From: Apostichopus japonicus
Lineage: Eukaryota > Echinodermata > Holothuroidea > Aspidochirotida > Stichopodidae
Direction: 5' to 3'
Length of the DNA: 64,000 nucleotides
NCBI RefSeq assembly: GCF_037975245.1
Contig: NC_092578.1
Coordinates: 1,676,001-1,740,000 of the forward strand
Positions 12,200 through 25,100 of the stretch are shown here, in pieces. The position numbers and the translations under genes were made by a program. Each line of letters opens with the position of its first letter. Within the stretch, counting starts at the first letter, position 1. The notes under the pieces are model-generated. The model saw only the letters and a program-made list of their open reading frames with translations. It searched no databases and was not told the origin of the DNA.

Positions 12200-12205
12200 T
12201 TTATT
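12200..12205 (-). promoter_or_regulatory. Possible polyadenylation signal of NOM1
   Basis: AATAAA on the - strand begins only about 8 nt after the NOM1 stop codon (12213-12215). That would give an unusually short 3' UTR, so another signal further left may be used instead. Confidence 0.3.
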
Positions 12206-12212
12206 CATCTCT

Positions 12213-15200
12213 TCACTGCCTCAGAATTTGGCCCTCCTTTTCTCCTTTCATCGATCTATCAGCCAAATTAATCTTGTCCCTCAATCCTTGTTGTTCCTCA
12301 TCAGTTCTTGCTCCCCTTTGTTTCAAGATGAAATGATGGAGAAATAACGAGATGGTGTCTCTCAGATGACTTAGTTTATCTTTCCCGCTGACAGTCTTGA
12401 ACACCATTTTCACTTGATCGGCCTCCTGCTCCAGAACTTTTACCAAAAGCTTCTTGAGAAAACTGGCCGTGTTTTTATCCATATCTGCAAACTCAACCAC
12501 CTTCAAGGAAAAGAAGGACAGAAGAAGATATATAATTAAAAGTCCCTGCAGTGAGCCTTCCTTTTACGTTTGGAAGTCAGGTAGGCATCTATGCTTCAAT
12601 AGGTAAAGGAATAGCATGCCATGTTTACGGTCATTTAGAGAGTATGGGGCAAAATTAAACTCACTTATGAATGGTTAAAAGGGTTAACTATTCTTTATCT
12701 CTCTCTTTATGAGAATGGTTTGGTTAGTCCTACATATTAATATTAAGAACTTTGGTATATACAGGTTAATATAAACAGGTAGGTAGTAATCACTTGTTAA
12801 GGGAACTTCATGGGTTAAGCAGAAATAATAGTGGATGGTGACTTTTTCAAATGGATTCATGGTGGACCTGAAAGTGATGCCAATCACAGAGATGTACTTG
12901 GGTAATAATTTATTCAGCAATTTACAGCTAACAAGCTGCGCAAAATAACCTAGTTGCTTCAGACTTGTAAAGTTATGTAGCAGTGTTTGTATACATTGAC
13001 AGCCATAGCATTGTTTTAACATACAAGAGTTCCAGATAATTTCAAAACAGCTCGGTAAATTGAAAACACCTTTTATTATTATTCCGTGCTTTTAATACTT
13101 CAAAATAATTAACGAACACTAAAAATGCTATGAGGCAAACCTTTAAGACAGAGAGACTGCTTGCTCTCGATAGAACCAGATGGGCAAACAGAGATGAGAG
13201 GTTACTGAGTTGTGATTTCGAGAGCTGGTCCAGACTCTTGAAGCGGTCCCAATATGCAAACTGGCAAGCAATCTAAATACAGAAATGAGAGGGAGACATA
13301 TTATCACTTGTTCAAATAAAAACACTGCTTTGTTATTTTACTTTTAATGGCAAATTCATTTCCACGCCATTTTTCTGTGTTTTTTCGTACGTACCCTGAA
13401 TTTTCTGTCAAATAAGCAGAGTTTTGAGAGGATGTGAGCATAGTAGGGATTAAAATGACGCTCCTGTAGGCAACAGTCAATGACCACCAAGACACACTCC
13501 TTCTCCTGTTTGCTCTTTACGCCTAAATGAAGTAACTTGTTGAAACAATCTTGGTAGTCCTGGGAAGGAAAGATAAAACGTATATATTAAATGAATGTAA
13601 TTCAATATGTCTGTCATCTGCAATAGAAATTTACAACATCTTTTAGAGACCGATGGGTGGTGGGGGGGGGGGAAGGGCAGGGGGTGGTAGTGTCATCTTT
13701 CAATTCTTACTTTTTTCTAACTCAATGAAGTTTTTTTTATCTCCATGATGAGTTTGATCACACCTCTCCTCTACCCACTCCCCTCCTTCAAATCCAAGTA
13801 ATCACATACCTCAGCAGTCATGACTAAACCAAAGATACTTCGTCTCAGATCAGTGTTCATTCGCTGTTGTCTGGACAGTTCCATTATTTTCACACTGGTG
13901 GACTGGTCCATTTGCACTGCAGGTATGGTGGAATCTGAACCAGCTGTTTTCCTGTATGTTGAAAACACAGTTGATGTCATAATGATGCAGCAGGAAAACA
14001 ATAAAGACAATTTGGAAGGGTTTGGTGGGCATAAAGGAGAAAGATATATATTATATAATTCTGATAATTGTGACTACTGTTTGTCTGGTTCTTAACTTGT
14101 TCAAAAAGACAAAGATTACATGGATTAAAAGCATGACATAACTTTTAATCAAAAAAATGGTTTATTTTCCATTTAATCCTTTTTTTATTAAATCTTCTTT
14201 CATTGAATTGATGGACAAAATTTAGGCACTCAAATACTATAATGGGAACCAAGAGAAACGTAATAAAAGTTGATCAAACACTAACTCTTCTGGTCTGTTG
14301 GGCCCACGGCCAGTCCAAGCTGATCCTACGATCCACCAACGACCTTTCTGATCCACTGCCAGCAAATCATCCAGAGGGATCCTGAGGTTTGATTCTGATG
14401 AGTGAACTGCAAGAAATTGAAATTGTCAAAGAAAAGATTTTAAAATTGCAACTATTATGCTATAACTATTTAAATGTTCTGCCCTAACTAGCAACAGATA
14501 TTCAATTGAAGATTAAATTCTCTCCAATCAAAAGATTTAGTTTGTATTAACTTTATATCTGGGAACTTTCGAAGGAGTCAATACCTGTGAATAATTGAAT
14601 ACTAAACAAACTTTTGAGTACTTTCCCAACTACTGATGCAAAGCAGAATCTACCCTGTAACCGCACCATTGCCAACCCCCCCCCCCCCCCGACCCCCTTT
14701 CACAGATGCATAGAGGTATTATCATAGGATAGGGTTTAAGAGAAGGCAAACTTCCTGACGCATTCCTTGTATTTCCACAAAAATGTTTATGTTTGATAAT
14801 TTAAAATTAGGGGGAAATGGAGCATGTAACATTGGGGGTGGGGGGGTGGGAAGGGGGTACAAAACAGAACCTGCTTTAGAAAATCAGAAAATCATGTAAA
14901 GTAAACTCTAGTTCTGCTGAATGCCAATGTCCTTGAGGTGTTGAATGTTAATAAGGGATGATGGTTTTCACTGACCTCTATTTTTGGTAAGATTTCTGAG
15001 AGTTTTGCGAAGGGTGTCCAAATGCTCCAAGTTGTTGTTGGCAGCCATTTTCCTGATGTCATTGTTTCTAAGAGCTGTGATCGTTTCCAGCATGTATTTG
15101 GCCCTTGACCTAAAGGAAGTAACAATGATAAACTCTCCTTACCAAAAACTTTTAAAAAAATTATAGAAATTACACACAGCTTTTGCAGACTTGAATCTAA

Positions 15201-18200
15201 ATTGTTTATGCCAATATCTTAAAAGAAAGTTGTGATTCCTGCTACTACCCTAAAAAGAATCATTGAGTTTTTCTCTTTAAAATTAATATGTGTGTCCAAA
15301 AGCAGGTTACCATGGTTTCAGGATTAAATTTAAAAAGATGGCGCTATTTTTAAATGGATAATAACTATGTGTAAATAACATACCAATTACCAAATATAAA
15401 TCCTCCGCCACATTTTCCAGAATATTCTCGTCCAAATTTCCAAATTTTTGCAATCTAGTTAAATCCAATCATTGATTTGTTACATTTTACCTTAACGAGT
15501 GATCACTCATTTATAGATTTACCGTTGTTTGAATTCTTCAGAAGAAGAAGCAGATTGCTCTTGGATTAAGAGGATTATCTCCTTTAAAGCTAGTGGATCA
15601 TCCTTGCGTAATGACATTCCAGCACCTGTTGTGACAAAATAATGATAAAATGTGTGAATGATATCAAACAACCATACCAAAGTCACTTCATTTTATACTT
15701 AAGTGAAGTCATTTTCCAGTGACTTTTCTGACTCAAGTCAAAGCATTGACTCAAGTCACTGTATGGAGAGAAAACTTTCTTGGGAGTCTCTTCCCTTTAG
15801 AAACCTAAAGACTGAAGCCATACTTGTTACAACACTGTTGTGTAGTCATTGGAGCACACAATATCTACATGAACAAGAATTTTCATACTTCTTCAACCAA
15901 AAGTACAACAAATCTAACATGTTCTATAGGTGACATTACAAATTTTGACATAGTACTGCATTTTCAACAATTTGAACTTTTTGTAAGAGCAAAACATTGA
16001 TGAAGTAGATCTATTCCCTCCAATCAACTTATAACATCGTATGTTACAGGATTCTAAAGTAGTTTCAAGTGGATTACCAGACTAACTAGACCAAACAAAT
16101 CATAGTTACTTACTTTTCAGAATCAAGAGTAACATTTCAATGTCTTGTTCAGTGAAACTGTTTATAAGTCGTCTGATGATGTCATAAATTAGACAACAGT
16201 GAACAATCTGCATCACAAAGGAAAGGAAAACGTGCAAGTAAATAATAAACAAATGGATACTCTAAATTATTTGTCGTTTACAAAAATTAAATCTTCCATC
16301 AAATAAAGCAAATGACATGACAAGAAATAATAAAAGTATTATGAGATTTTTGTTCCAATATTTTACGGTTTTACTTCAAGAATGGTTCCATGCCAAATTC
16401 TTTTGGAGACTCAAAGTATACATTTGTCCTTTATTATTTATTTATTTATTCATTCATTCATTTATTTATTAGTGCCATCTCTTACCTTAAAGTTATACAT
16501 GTGAATAAGGATGAGCAACGCATTATCACACGACTTGTCCTCTGTGTCATGTCCACACAAAGCCTTGTGTAACTCATCAAATTTCACAGCCATTGATTGC
16601 AGAAAATGAGCACCTGTAGATAACAAGAGAAGATGAGAAGGTTAACACAAGAAAAATACTGAGGCGTATGAGTGAAAAATGACAGAGAGAATGCAGTCAA
16701 GTTATATTATCTGTCGCTTAGTATGGGTGCCATTTGTGACAAAATTGTACAGAGGTAGTTCCTATGCATTAAAGTTAAACTTCAACTAATATAGGTTTGT
16801 AAAGCAACATCATAAATCATTTTATATTTGTCAATAACAAAGATTTTTTACAAATTTACAATGAAAGATATCTCTTTTATGAATAGCTTATACAACAAAT
16901 GCCTCCTTCACTTAGACAAGAGGTGGTTCCACAAATTTCACTTTTCCCTCTCATGATTCCAAATCAACAAAATGGACAATGTTTGTCAACTAGCTGTTGT
17001 CAACGAAGAAGAGGAGGTGGCAGGGCAGAACTGTTCACTCTTGTCGAATAAAGTAAATGCCATGTACATATTTTGTGAGGGTTTCCCTGCCTACACCCCC
17101 CTCTCCCCCAACACACACATACATCACAAGCACTATGTTCCATCTTATATCAAATAATTCTGAGAGAGACAGACTTACCTACTTCACTACCGACATTATA
17201 ATGCAGGATTGAGATAAGCAGGACAGCTTCCATGACTAATCTGTCCCCTGACATGGTGTTGATAATCAGGGCTTCTTGTAGAATGTTGCAAAGAGACTCA
17301 TTCATATCTACATCAAAAAATATAAGAGAGTCAGTTTAGCACTGACAACATCATTATAAGTAATGATAAAGGATGGAAGGAAGCAAAAGTGGCAATTGAG
17401 GGATATGTAGGGAGGGGGGGGGGGGGTAGGCACAATGCTGATGAGGAGATACAGGGTAAAGGGAAGGAAGGGGCAAAAGAGGCTATTTTGCCACCATGCA
17501 TGCAAAAAGAAAAAGAATTATCTTCTAAGCTTACAAACAGCTACTAAACTGAATCAGGGAAAATTTATTTGACAAGATAGGACCCTATAACAATTGCTTT
17601 AACAATTGCATCACTGCTCAAACCAGTTTGAAAGACAAAATTCAAGAATACATTTGTTCATACATACCATTTCTGCTCTTGGTCTGGTAAAGGTTTTCGA
17701 TATCTCTGCTGATGGACAGAACATTTGCTGAACTCAACCTAAGCAAAAACAGACAAAAACAGCGCGATTAGGGAATGAAATTCAGAAATGAATCGTAAAA
17801 TTGCTGGATATAAAAATGACTTGAGCAACACAAAGAGTAAAGAGGGAGAGAAAGAGGTACACAACTGGACCCCTCTGGAGCTACTAATGCTAGACAAGCA
17901 ATTAAATTGCTTGACAAGACAATCATTAAATTCCAAATCATCTTCCAATTTGTTACATGTTCTTAACAGAACCAGGCACAGAAAGTTTAGCTGTAACATA
18001 GCATCATACTGCTAGGTGTCAGGACACTGTCAAGAAGGATCAGCGCTGTGGGTGGTGTAGAAGCTAGATGAATTGAAACTCACCTGTTTATCAAACCTTT
18101 CAGTTGTCTCTTGAGTTTCTGCAGTTCGGCTCTCCGTTTACTGTCCAAGTTCTCACCCATCATCATGGCCCTTTTATGAGGAGGAATATAACTCCCGCTT

Positions 18201-20518
18201 TTAGCAATCTCTCTCTCCTCTGGTGTGAAACCATAAGGGTCCATTTTGGGTTTTTTCTTGTTAACAACTAATTGATCATACCCTTCATCCTCATCTTCTA
18301 CTGCGTTTAATTTACTCTCATCGATACCTTCGTAAATTTGGTTCTCATCGTCTTTCCGCGTCCATTTCCTCTTGGCTTTATTCCCCCGACCTTCATCCTC
18401 TTGTTTGAGGTTCTTTGCCTCTGATCTTTCTCCACTCTGTTGTCCCTGGACTATTGATGATACATCTTCATCTGAAATATCATCATTTTCTTCTTCTTCT
18501 TCCTCCTCCTCCGCCTCTTCCAAGTCAGGCTCATCCAGACCTTTTGTAAAATAATTGCTCATGTCATTCATATCATGTTCACCCTCATCTCCAAAATCCT
18601 TCTCATCTTCTCCACCACTATCCTCTTCTGAATCTTCATCTGAGCCATCATCACCATCATCACCTAGGTGATCAGCCAACTTCTTTTGACGATCTTTGAC
18701 TTGCTCCAAGTCCATTTCCTGAGCAAGTTCATCATCCTCTTCTTTCAAGGCTTCTAATTTTTTAGAATCAACAATATCCAATAAATCTGTGTAAACGTTG
18801 AAGCGTCACAGAAAATATGTCACCTTACTAGACCAGAAATTTGCAGGTTTTAATTGATCATACTAAAATATGTTTTTACATATGAATAAATGTGATTATC
18901 TTGAATCTAAAAATTTGCCTTTTAATCCAGATGCTCACTGACACCAAAGGAAAGGTAAATTGATAACTGCGGCAGCAAAAGTTCTTTACAAACAGCTACA
19001 GTAAAACATTCATGCCAACTCCATAGTTTTAATATCTGTCTCTGATAGATGCAATCCTGATGGAGAAAATAATAGAACCACAGTTGGAAAATGATCTAAG
19101 AAATATTTATTAATTTTTCAGAAAGGATACAATCCAAACCATCGTATTTAAATTGCCCCGGAATAATCACTTCTTTAGTTTTCTTCTTTTTCCTGAACCT
19201 TAGACTCTTCTCCAGTCGTTTGATATTCCTGTCTTCAATCTGGTTTGCTTCTAATAAATCTTGCTTTCTTCTGTCTTCAAGTAACTATGAAAAGAATAGA
19301 GAGCATGAAAAGTAAAATAAATCAGTTTTCATCAAGGAAACTAATCATTAATAGCATAACCTATGTCCAATTATGAATCCCTGCTGATTCAGAAGCATCT
19401 AATTTTTTTCTCACATTCTCTATACTCTTGGTGCAAAAGGATAATTAATAATCATAAGTATTGTCCACAAATATGCTAGGGAGTCAAAAAATGGTCACCT
19501 AGACAATTCATTGTGACTGTCACCATCAAATCATATTCCTCTTGGCTACATGTCATTGTCTATTCAATCACTGAGCAAATTTGTGAAAGTTTTGTTAAAT
19601 TGGAAAGATATATTTATATAATTTTAGACTTTTAATGATAGACAGATAATTCTTTCCTTTCTGATTTTCTATATTTTCTAACCATTCTTTAATTTTCCTT
19701 CAGTTTATATTTTCTTCACCTTTTTCCTCCTTTCTCTCTGAATGGCTTTACTTTTTTCAGCTTCCAATTTTTGTTGCTTCCCTTGATCGTCTTTATCAAT
19801 GATTGGTGAGTGCTTACTCTTCTCAGCTGTCGTAGGACTCTCATCCTCTGGGTTTGCTTTCACTAATTCCTAAAAAATTAACAGAAAAAAACATTGCATG
19901 TTAATAACAATAGCCACTCTGTGGTACAAATGTAGCAACAAAAAAAACAAAAAAATTCCTGTTTGTAGTACTTAATCTTACATTGCAGTTCACTAAGTAT
20001 ACTGATGTACTGTACCCTCTGATCTGTCTATACATGAAGCAAGCTACAGGTCAATTAATAACAGGCATGCAGAGATTCCATCACATAAATTTTTATATTA
20101 ATCCATGTATACACTAACCGTGACTGGATGTAGTTACCTTACATTACTGTTTACTAAGTATACTGATGTACCCCCTGCTCTGTCTACATGAAGCAAGCTA
20201 CAGGTCAATTAATAACAGGCATGCAGAGATTCCATCACATAAATGTTTATATAAATCCAATGTATACACACTAACCGTGACTGCACCATTTTTGTTTGAA
20301 TGGAAAGCCCTCTTCCTTGCTTTTTTGGCCTCTCGTTCTTGTTTCCTTCTTTCCTTACGAGACACCGGCCTGCTTGTTATGTTCTGAAACCTTGGGTCTT
20401 CATTTTCAATTTTATTGGCCTCTGAACCTTCCAGAAATTTCTGCACTGCATTGTGAGCATTAAAAAGGTCTGCTTTCCCTTTCTTCGCTGGCGTAGACTG
20501 TTTCTTTCGTCTGGTCAT
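12213..20518 (-). CDS. NOM1: Nucleolar MIF4G domain protein 1 (NOM1), complete, 15 exons
   Basis: Nucleolar ribosome-biogenesis protein of the NOM1/Sgd1 family. Exons in transcript order: 20518-20276, 19869-19720, 19284-19131, 18786-18084, 17738-17668, 17307-17179, 16613-16486, 16207-16114, 15625-15523, 15109-14976, 14406-14286, 13951-13810, 13559-13395, 13272-13141, 12500-12213. They sum to 2757 nt with unbroken phase, i.e. 918 aa plus stop, close to the usual length. Residues 1-180 are basic (start MTRRKK). Exon 4 carries a very acidic Glu/Asp/Ser stretch, then YIPPHKRAMM. The MIF4G domain spans about 400-630 (NDTL-type DMNESLCNIL, GAHFLQ). RWWIVGSAW lies near 660, RQQRMNTDLRRSIF opens the MA3 region near 700, and the C-terminus has LKVVEFADMDK. 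The ATG is the first codon of the only sensible first exon. Intron 1 carries a duplicated donor region. Confidence 0.95.
16433..16472. repeat. ATTT/ATTC microsatellite in a NOM1 intron
   Basis: A run of tetranucleotides (TTTA then TTCA then TTTA) sits about 15 nt beyond the donor of the seventh NOM1 exon on the - strand. A similar TTCA run lies at 6747-6780 in the last integrin intron. Confidence 0.8.
19977..20284. repeat. About 160-bp tandem duplication covering the NOM1 exon 1 donor
   Basis: Two copies (about 19977-20130 and 20139-20284) share CACTAAGTATACTGATGTAC..TGAAGCAAGCTACAGGTC, AATTAATAACAGGCATGCAG and CACTAACCGTGACTG. In the right copy CACTAACCGTGACTG is the exon 1/intron 1 junction (read on - as CAGTCACG then GTTAGTG). 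The left copy keeps the same donor word about 158 nt into the intron. Confidence 0.92.
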
Positions 20519-22169
20519 TTTTCTGTGGAGATAAAAAAAAATAATTGATAAGTTCCTAGTTAATGTAAAGGCAAAGCTGTTAACTTAATGTTTAAAAATT
20601 TATGCGACGTCACATGGAAGGAAAACTGAAAAAATGATTTAAATCTGCTAATCGGTCCATTCCACCACCCCCCCCCCCCCCACCCACACTTCAAATTTGA
20701 GGTACAGTAGAGCTTAATTGATTATTCACCAGGAAGCTGGGTAGTACCCTCACTCAATGACAGCCTGTAAATATTCATCTTGGCTTTTAAACATGTATTC
20801 CATTTAAATCTATAATAAACATGGATCATGTTCCACTGGTCAGTAACTTTGAGCTGAGCCATCATATGTGAAAATTTTGAACTCTAAACTCAATTTGAAT
20901 ATATAACTTCTGGGCTAGTTAAGTACTTATTGATACATTTTTATTCATCCGGCTACATGCAAAAATAGCATTAACGCAGTTAGGAGAAAAGCTCTAACAT
21001 GATTAAGGAGGCCATGGCATTATTATTTATGATGTGTAATCTAACTTTAGATCTGACGTAGTGATATGAAGTTCGTGTAACTAGCATATTCATCTATCAT
21101 AAAGGCTATTTCATTAGTTTCCTGGAGGAGGTCTGCGATGAAATGATTTCGTTTACGTAGTAAATCTCTGCGAGGCCTACTGTAATAATTATATTTACAA
21201 TGATATACAGAATAGCGAAACTAGGCCCTATAAAGGATGCGTGCATGTCCACTTAGTAAGAACTACGAGAAACTATGGTAAAGTATTGTGTAATTAGGCG
21301 TAGATTAGGCGTAAATTAAGCTGCGATGCATCCCTAACGTTATGACTTTGCAATATAGTTCTATGAACTTATTAGATCAACGCTTTTGTTCAAACGAAAA
21401 AGTCTCGTTGTATGTGTTACCGTTCTTTGGTTACCATTTAAATACTAATCTTCATCCGCATGCTGTAATGAGTTTACGTGAAAAGGGTGTATGGAAGTAA
21501 ACATTGAATATTCACTTCAATGATGTTGCTGTCACGGCAGGTCCGGATAATGGTCTGTTCAAGATACCGTACTGGAACCCCTGATTGACCCTTGATGCCG
21601 ACTTTCGCCTGCTAAAGTTAAATTAAACGATGAACGCGTTCCAAAAGTGCATGTTGTGAACCTATTGTTATGTTTTAGTATAAATTTGACAAAGTATCCT
21701 AACATGTTTTATGTACACAAAATATTTCACCTCAAAAAAACTTTTTTGGCAAATAAGAAAGGACTAAAGGTTACTGATAATCATTTAAATGTCAGTTTCA
21801 TTGATTTCCAATGAGAGAAAATTGAATTAATGCAGCATATAAGAAAACAAAAATCAGTTTGAACTGAATAAAACGATCTATGTACGGATGTTTATAAGTC
21901 TGAGAAGTTAATGGAATATTAGATCGCTAAGTGGCCAATTTCCTCATTAGATCATATGAAGATGTTGGAGGATTTATCAATCGACAACATTCTTTCAAAC
22001 AAAATTTTCTTATTTTTAGTTGGGTCCCATGTCCTTAACAAGACGTTGTCTGATATCAATTGTATGTAATAGCAACACTTTGACTACTTTGGTAATGCGT
22101 ATTATCGTCTGGTAGCTAATAGTAAGGTTAGTAGTGACGTGCACTATACGGTACAGAATTTGCGAAAAA
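20519..22169. promoter_or_regulatory. Divergent intergenic region between NOM1 and the CARF-like gene
   Basis: The two start codons face away from each other across 1651 bp, so this interval should contain both promoters and 5' UTRs. I see no obvious TATA box at a telling position and no CpG-rich island. A poly-C tract lies at about 20666-20682. An in-frame ATG at 22134 could be an alternative start for the + strand gene. No coding sequence is supported inside. Confidence 0.6.
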
Positions 22170-25100
22170 ATGGCGGAGGACGCACCGAAAGATATACCAG
22201 GATCTTCAGAAGAAGACTGTGAACGCATTGATGTGGAGTTTCCTAAATTGTTCTACGTTTCGAATATGGTTGCCGTTAAAGATGTCATTCAAAATTATGA
22301 ACTGCGGACTAAATCTCAGTTTGCGGCAAACAGAGAAACTAAAAACTTTGCATCTAATTGGTCAATTTTCTCTGGTATGTATTGTTATTGTACAGCTTGT
22401 GTTGGTACCGATTCAGCTACAACATAGGCTAGACGAGACCGCAGACAAATATTACTTTAGGTGTTGGCCTAGGCTAGCCTAGAGCTCGTACATTGGTTGT
22501 GTGTATCCTATCTTACCTAAATAAATTGTTATAAGGTTTTTCCTAATAGGTCTCCTCTTTCCATACCAACAGCTCTCCCAAAACACCGCATCACTTGGCA
22601 AGACAGGGAAGGGAGGTATGAAAAGATACCAAATGATGGTATCCCATTTATTGTGGTTGGGAAGAGATCTATGTCCTGTACATTTGGTCCTACCTACAGA
22701 TCCAAGGCTACCGAGAAGATGAAGAATACAAATAAATTAAAGGTAGGCCAACATAAAACATGTAACGTAGATCTGTCTTTGTTTATTACAAAGTTTTCTT
22801 TCATTCATCCAATTTACACATCCGTCATAATATCTTACATCTAAGCATTTGCCATTTCGATATGTTAGTGATGAACAGTTATCAGGATCCCCCCCCCCCC
22901 CAAAAAAAAAAAAAACATGTTTGCCATCCACTCGCCCCTACTCTGAAAATTCTGGTGACTACACTGGACAGCAGTAATTTTTCCAACTACACATTAGAGT
23001 GAATCTGATTAAGTGTCCAGAATAATGTGAATATGAAATGAAAAAAAAAGATGTTTTAACTCAGGTGATTGTGGGGAGGTTGAAGGGGGAGTGGAATTCC
23101 CAAGGTTTTCAAACTTAAGTTCTCTTTTAACTTCATCATTTGATCTTTTTCTGCAATTTTTTTTTCCAGGGAAAGAAAAATCGAACTGTTGCACAAAGGA
23201 GTGTCAACTGTCCAGCCCAAATTAGCATCAGAGAGATTCACAAATTTCCAGAGTTTTCTGTAAGCAACGAATATTGCAGGTTAAACATAAGCGTAAATCA
23301 TTTCTAACTTGTGCACTGTTTAGTTTTATTGCTTGTATTAGTACTTCCATTTGTCTATTGTTATCCAGTTGGCAGCAGAATTCTGCTACAAATTCTTAAT
23401 TTTCTTTCTTTTTTAAGGAGTTTATGTGCCAGTGAGATGGTACAACATTTATAAAATAGGTTGAGAGTAGGCAGATACAGTATGTCATATTCTAAACAAA
23501 AAGACAAATTGATTGTCAGAAATGTTTCTATATTCCTTGCTAGTGTGGTTTACAAGATATCCACCTTTAAAATACACTAATTTTCTGGAAGTCTCCTTAA
23601 ATGCTAAATTAATGATGGCATAGGCTCTTCAGTGCAGGCCTTAATATTAAATTTAAATCCATTGTTTTATCAATTTTAATAACGCAACCCTTACATGTTC
23701 TTGTAACTGCATATGAACAACAGGGCACTCTTGGATGAAATTAGGCACCATTAGTCCTTGGCAAATTGCATTTGAAATATGTCATTTGACATCCTAAAAG
23801 TCATTTTTGTGTTAAGTCTGAAAAACTGCTGCAATGATCTGTTAATTAGACAAATGTCCAGTCACTTTTATTGATGAACCTCAGTCCTTCATTTCCCAAG
23901 GTTCATTTCCCAAATCTTAAAAAGTGTGATAAAAATACGACCTGAACTGATCTTGTGGTGTTAAACTGTTTCCAATGTATCACAAGTAGTTTTATGCTAT
24001 ATTCTAGCTCCTAATTTAAGTGTATCCTTCAAAGTTGTTCGGACTGAATAATCAATTTCAAGCTTTTCAATGATAGGACTTTAAGTTCAGTAGTTAATGT
24101 GGTCTGTTTTTCTTCTGTCATAAGAGCTTTCTTTCATAAAGTAACGATAGTTGGAATTATACTTCTAAGGCCACTGGTCTATCTAATTTGAAAAGAAAGC
24201 ATTTCAAAAATTCTCTATATATAGCCTATTGACAAATGCAATATCAGATTACTATAAATTATTTTTTTATATAGAGCAGTATGTAGAGTGTTCTTAATGC
24301 TAAATTTAAGTATTGAGTTGTAACTGAACGATGCAATGCAATACGGATGTTTCTTCAGAATTTCTCACAACTTTTTATAGTTGTGAAAGATCTCAGATTT
24401 ATCTGTAATCTTAGAGTCATGTCTCAAATCGTCTCTTATCTTTATCTTTGCTTAATTGCAGCTTGATTCCGATCGGAACACTAAACATCAACGGGAGAAA
24501 ATGATGCGAGAGTTAAAACACGCACTCATCAAGCAAAAGCAGATCGGAGAGAGAAGGTTTTACGTCTCCCTGCCAAGAATGAAGGATCATAAGGGTCATG
24601 ACTTTGAGAAGGTGAGCATGTTTGGTCATCTGACAGCAAGTTTGTCTTCATAATTCAATTATTTAGCTAATTATGTGCTAATTATACTGATGACCTTACA
24701 CTGAAAGCTGACCATAAAATTATAAATTAATTTTGAAAGAGCTTAGAAAATAGAAAATTAGAAGGATTTGAATCACTGACAGAGATATTATGTTGCAGCA
24801 CTGTTAGTCAGACTGTAAGACGTCTGTAGGTCTTTAATACAGCGATTGTCTTTGATATTTAAATCGTTTTTTCTGCAGTTGTGTATAGACCCTCGTTTCT
24901 GTGTCACTTATTCTATGTTGACTATGTATTATTGCTGTTTTAATATTTTATTTTATGGCTGTGCCAATTTTATGCTTTATCGTGGAGTGCTTTGAGATCA
25001 TATTTTGATGTTAGACGCCATGAAAGAGTCAATTATTATTATGATTATTATATTATTATCAAACCAACGATATCTTCTTTTATGAAGCTTAGTGTGATGA

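Larger units (their letters stand above)
7169..12212. other. Intergenic or 3'-UTR sequence between convergent integrin and NOM1 genes
   Basis: No further coding exon is supported here. The two flanking genes point towards each other. The integrin 3' UTR starts at 7169. AATAAA-type signals occur near 9530 and at about 10078-10083 on the + strand, but which one is used cannot be told. The stretch holds two minisatellites (listed separately), a poly-G run near 7702, and a degenerate repetitive patch at 10930-11135. The remaining open frames are short and AT-rich with no recognisable domain. Confidence 0.6.
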
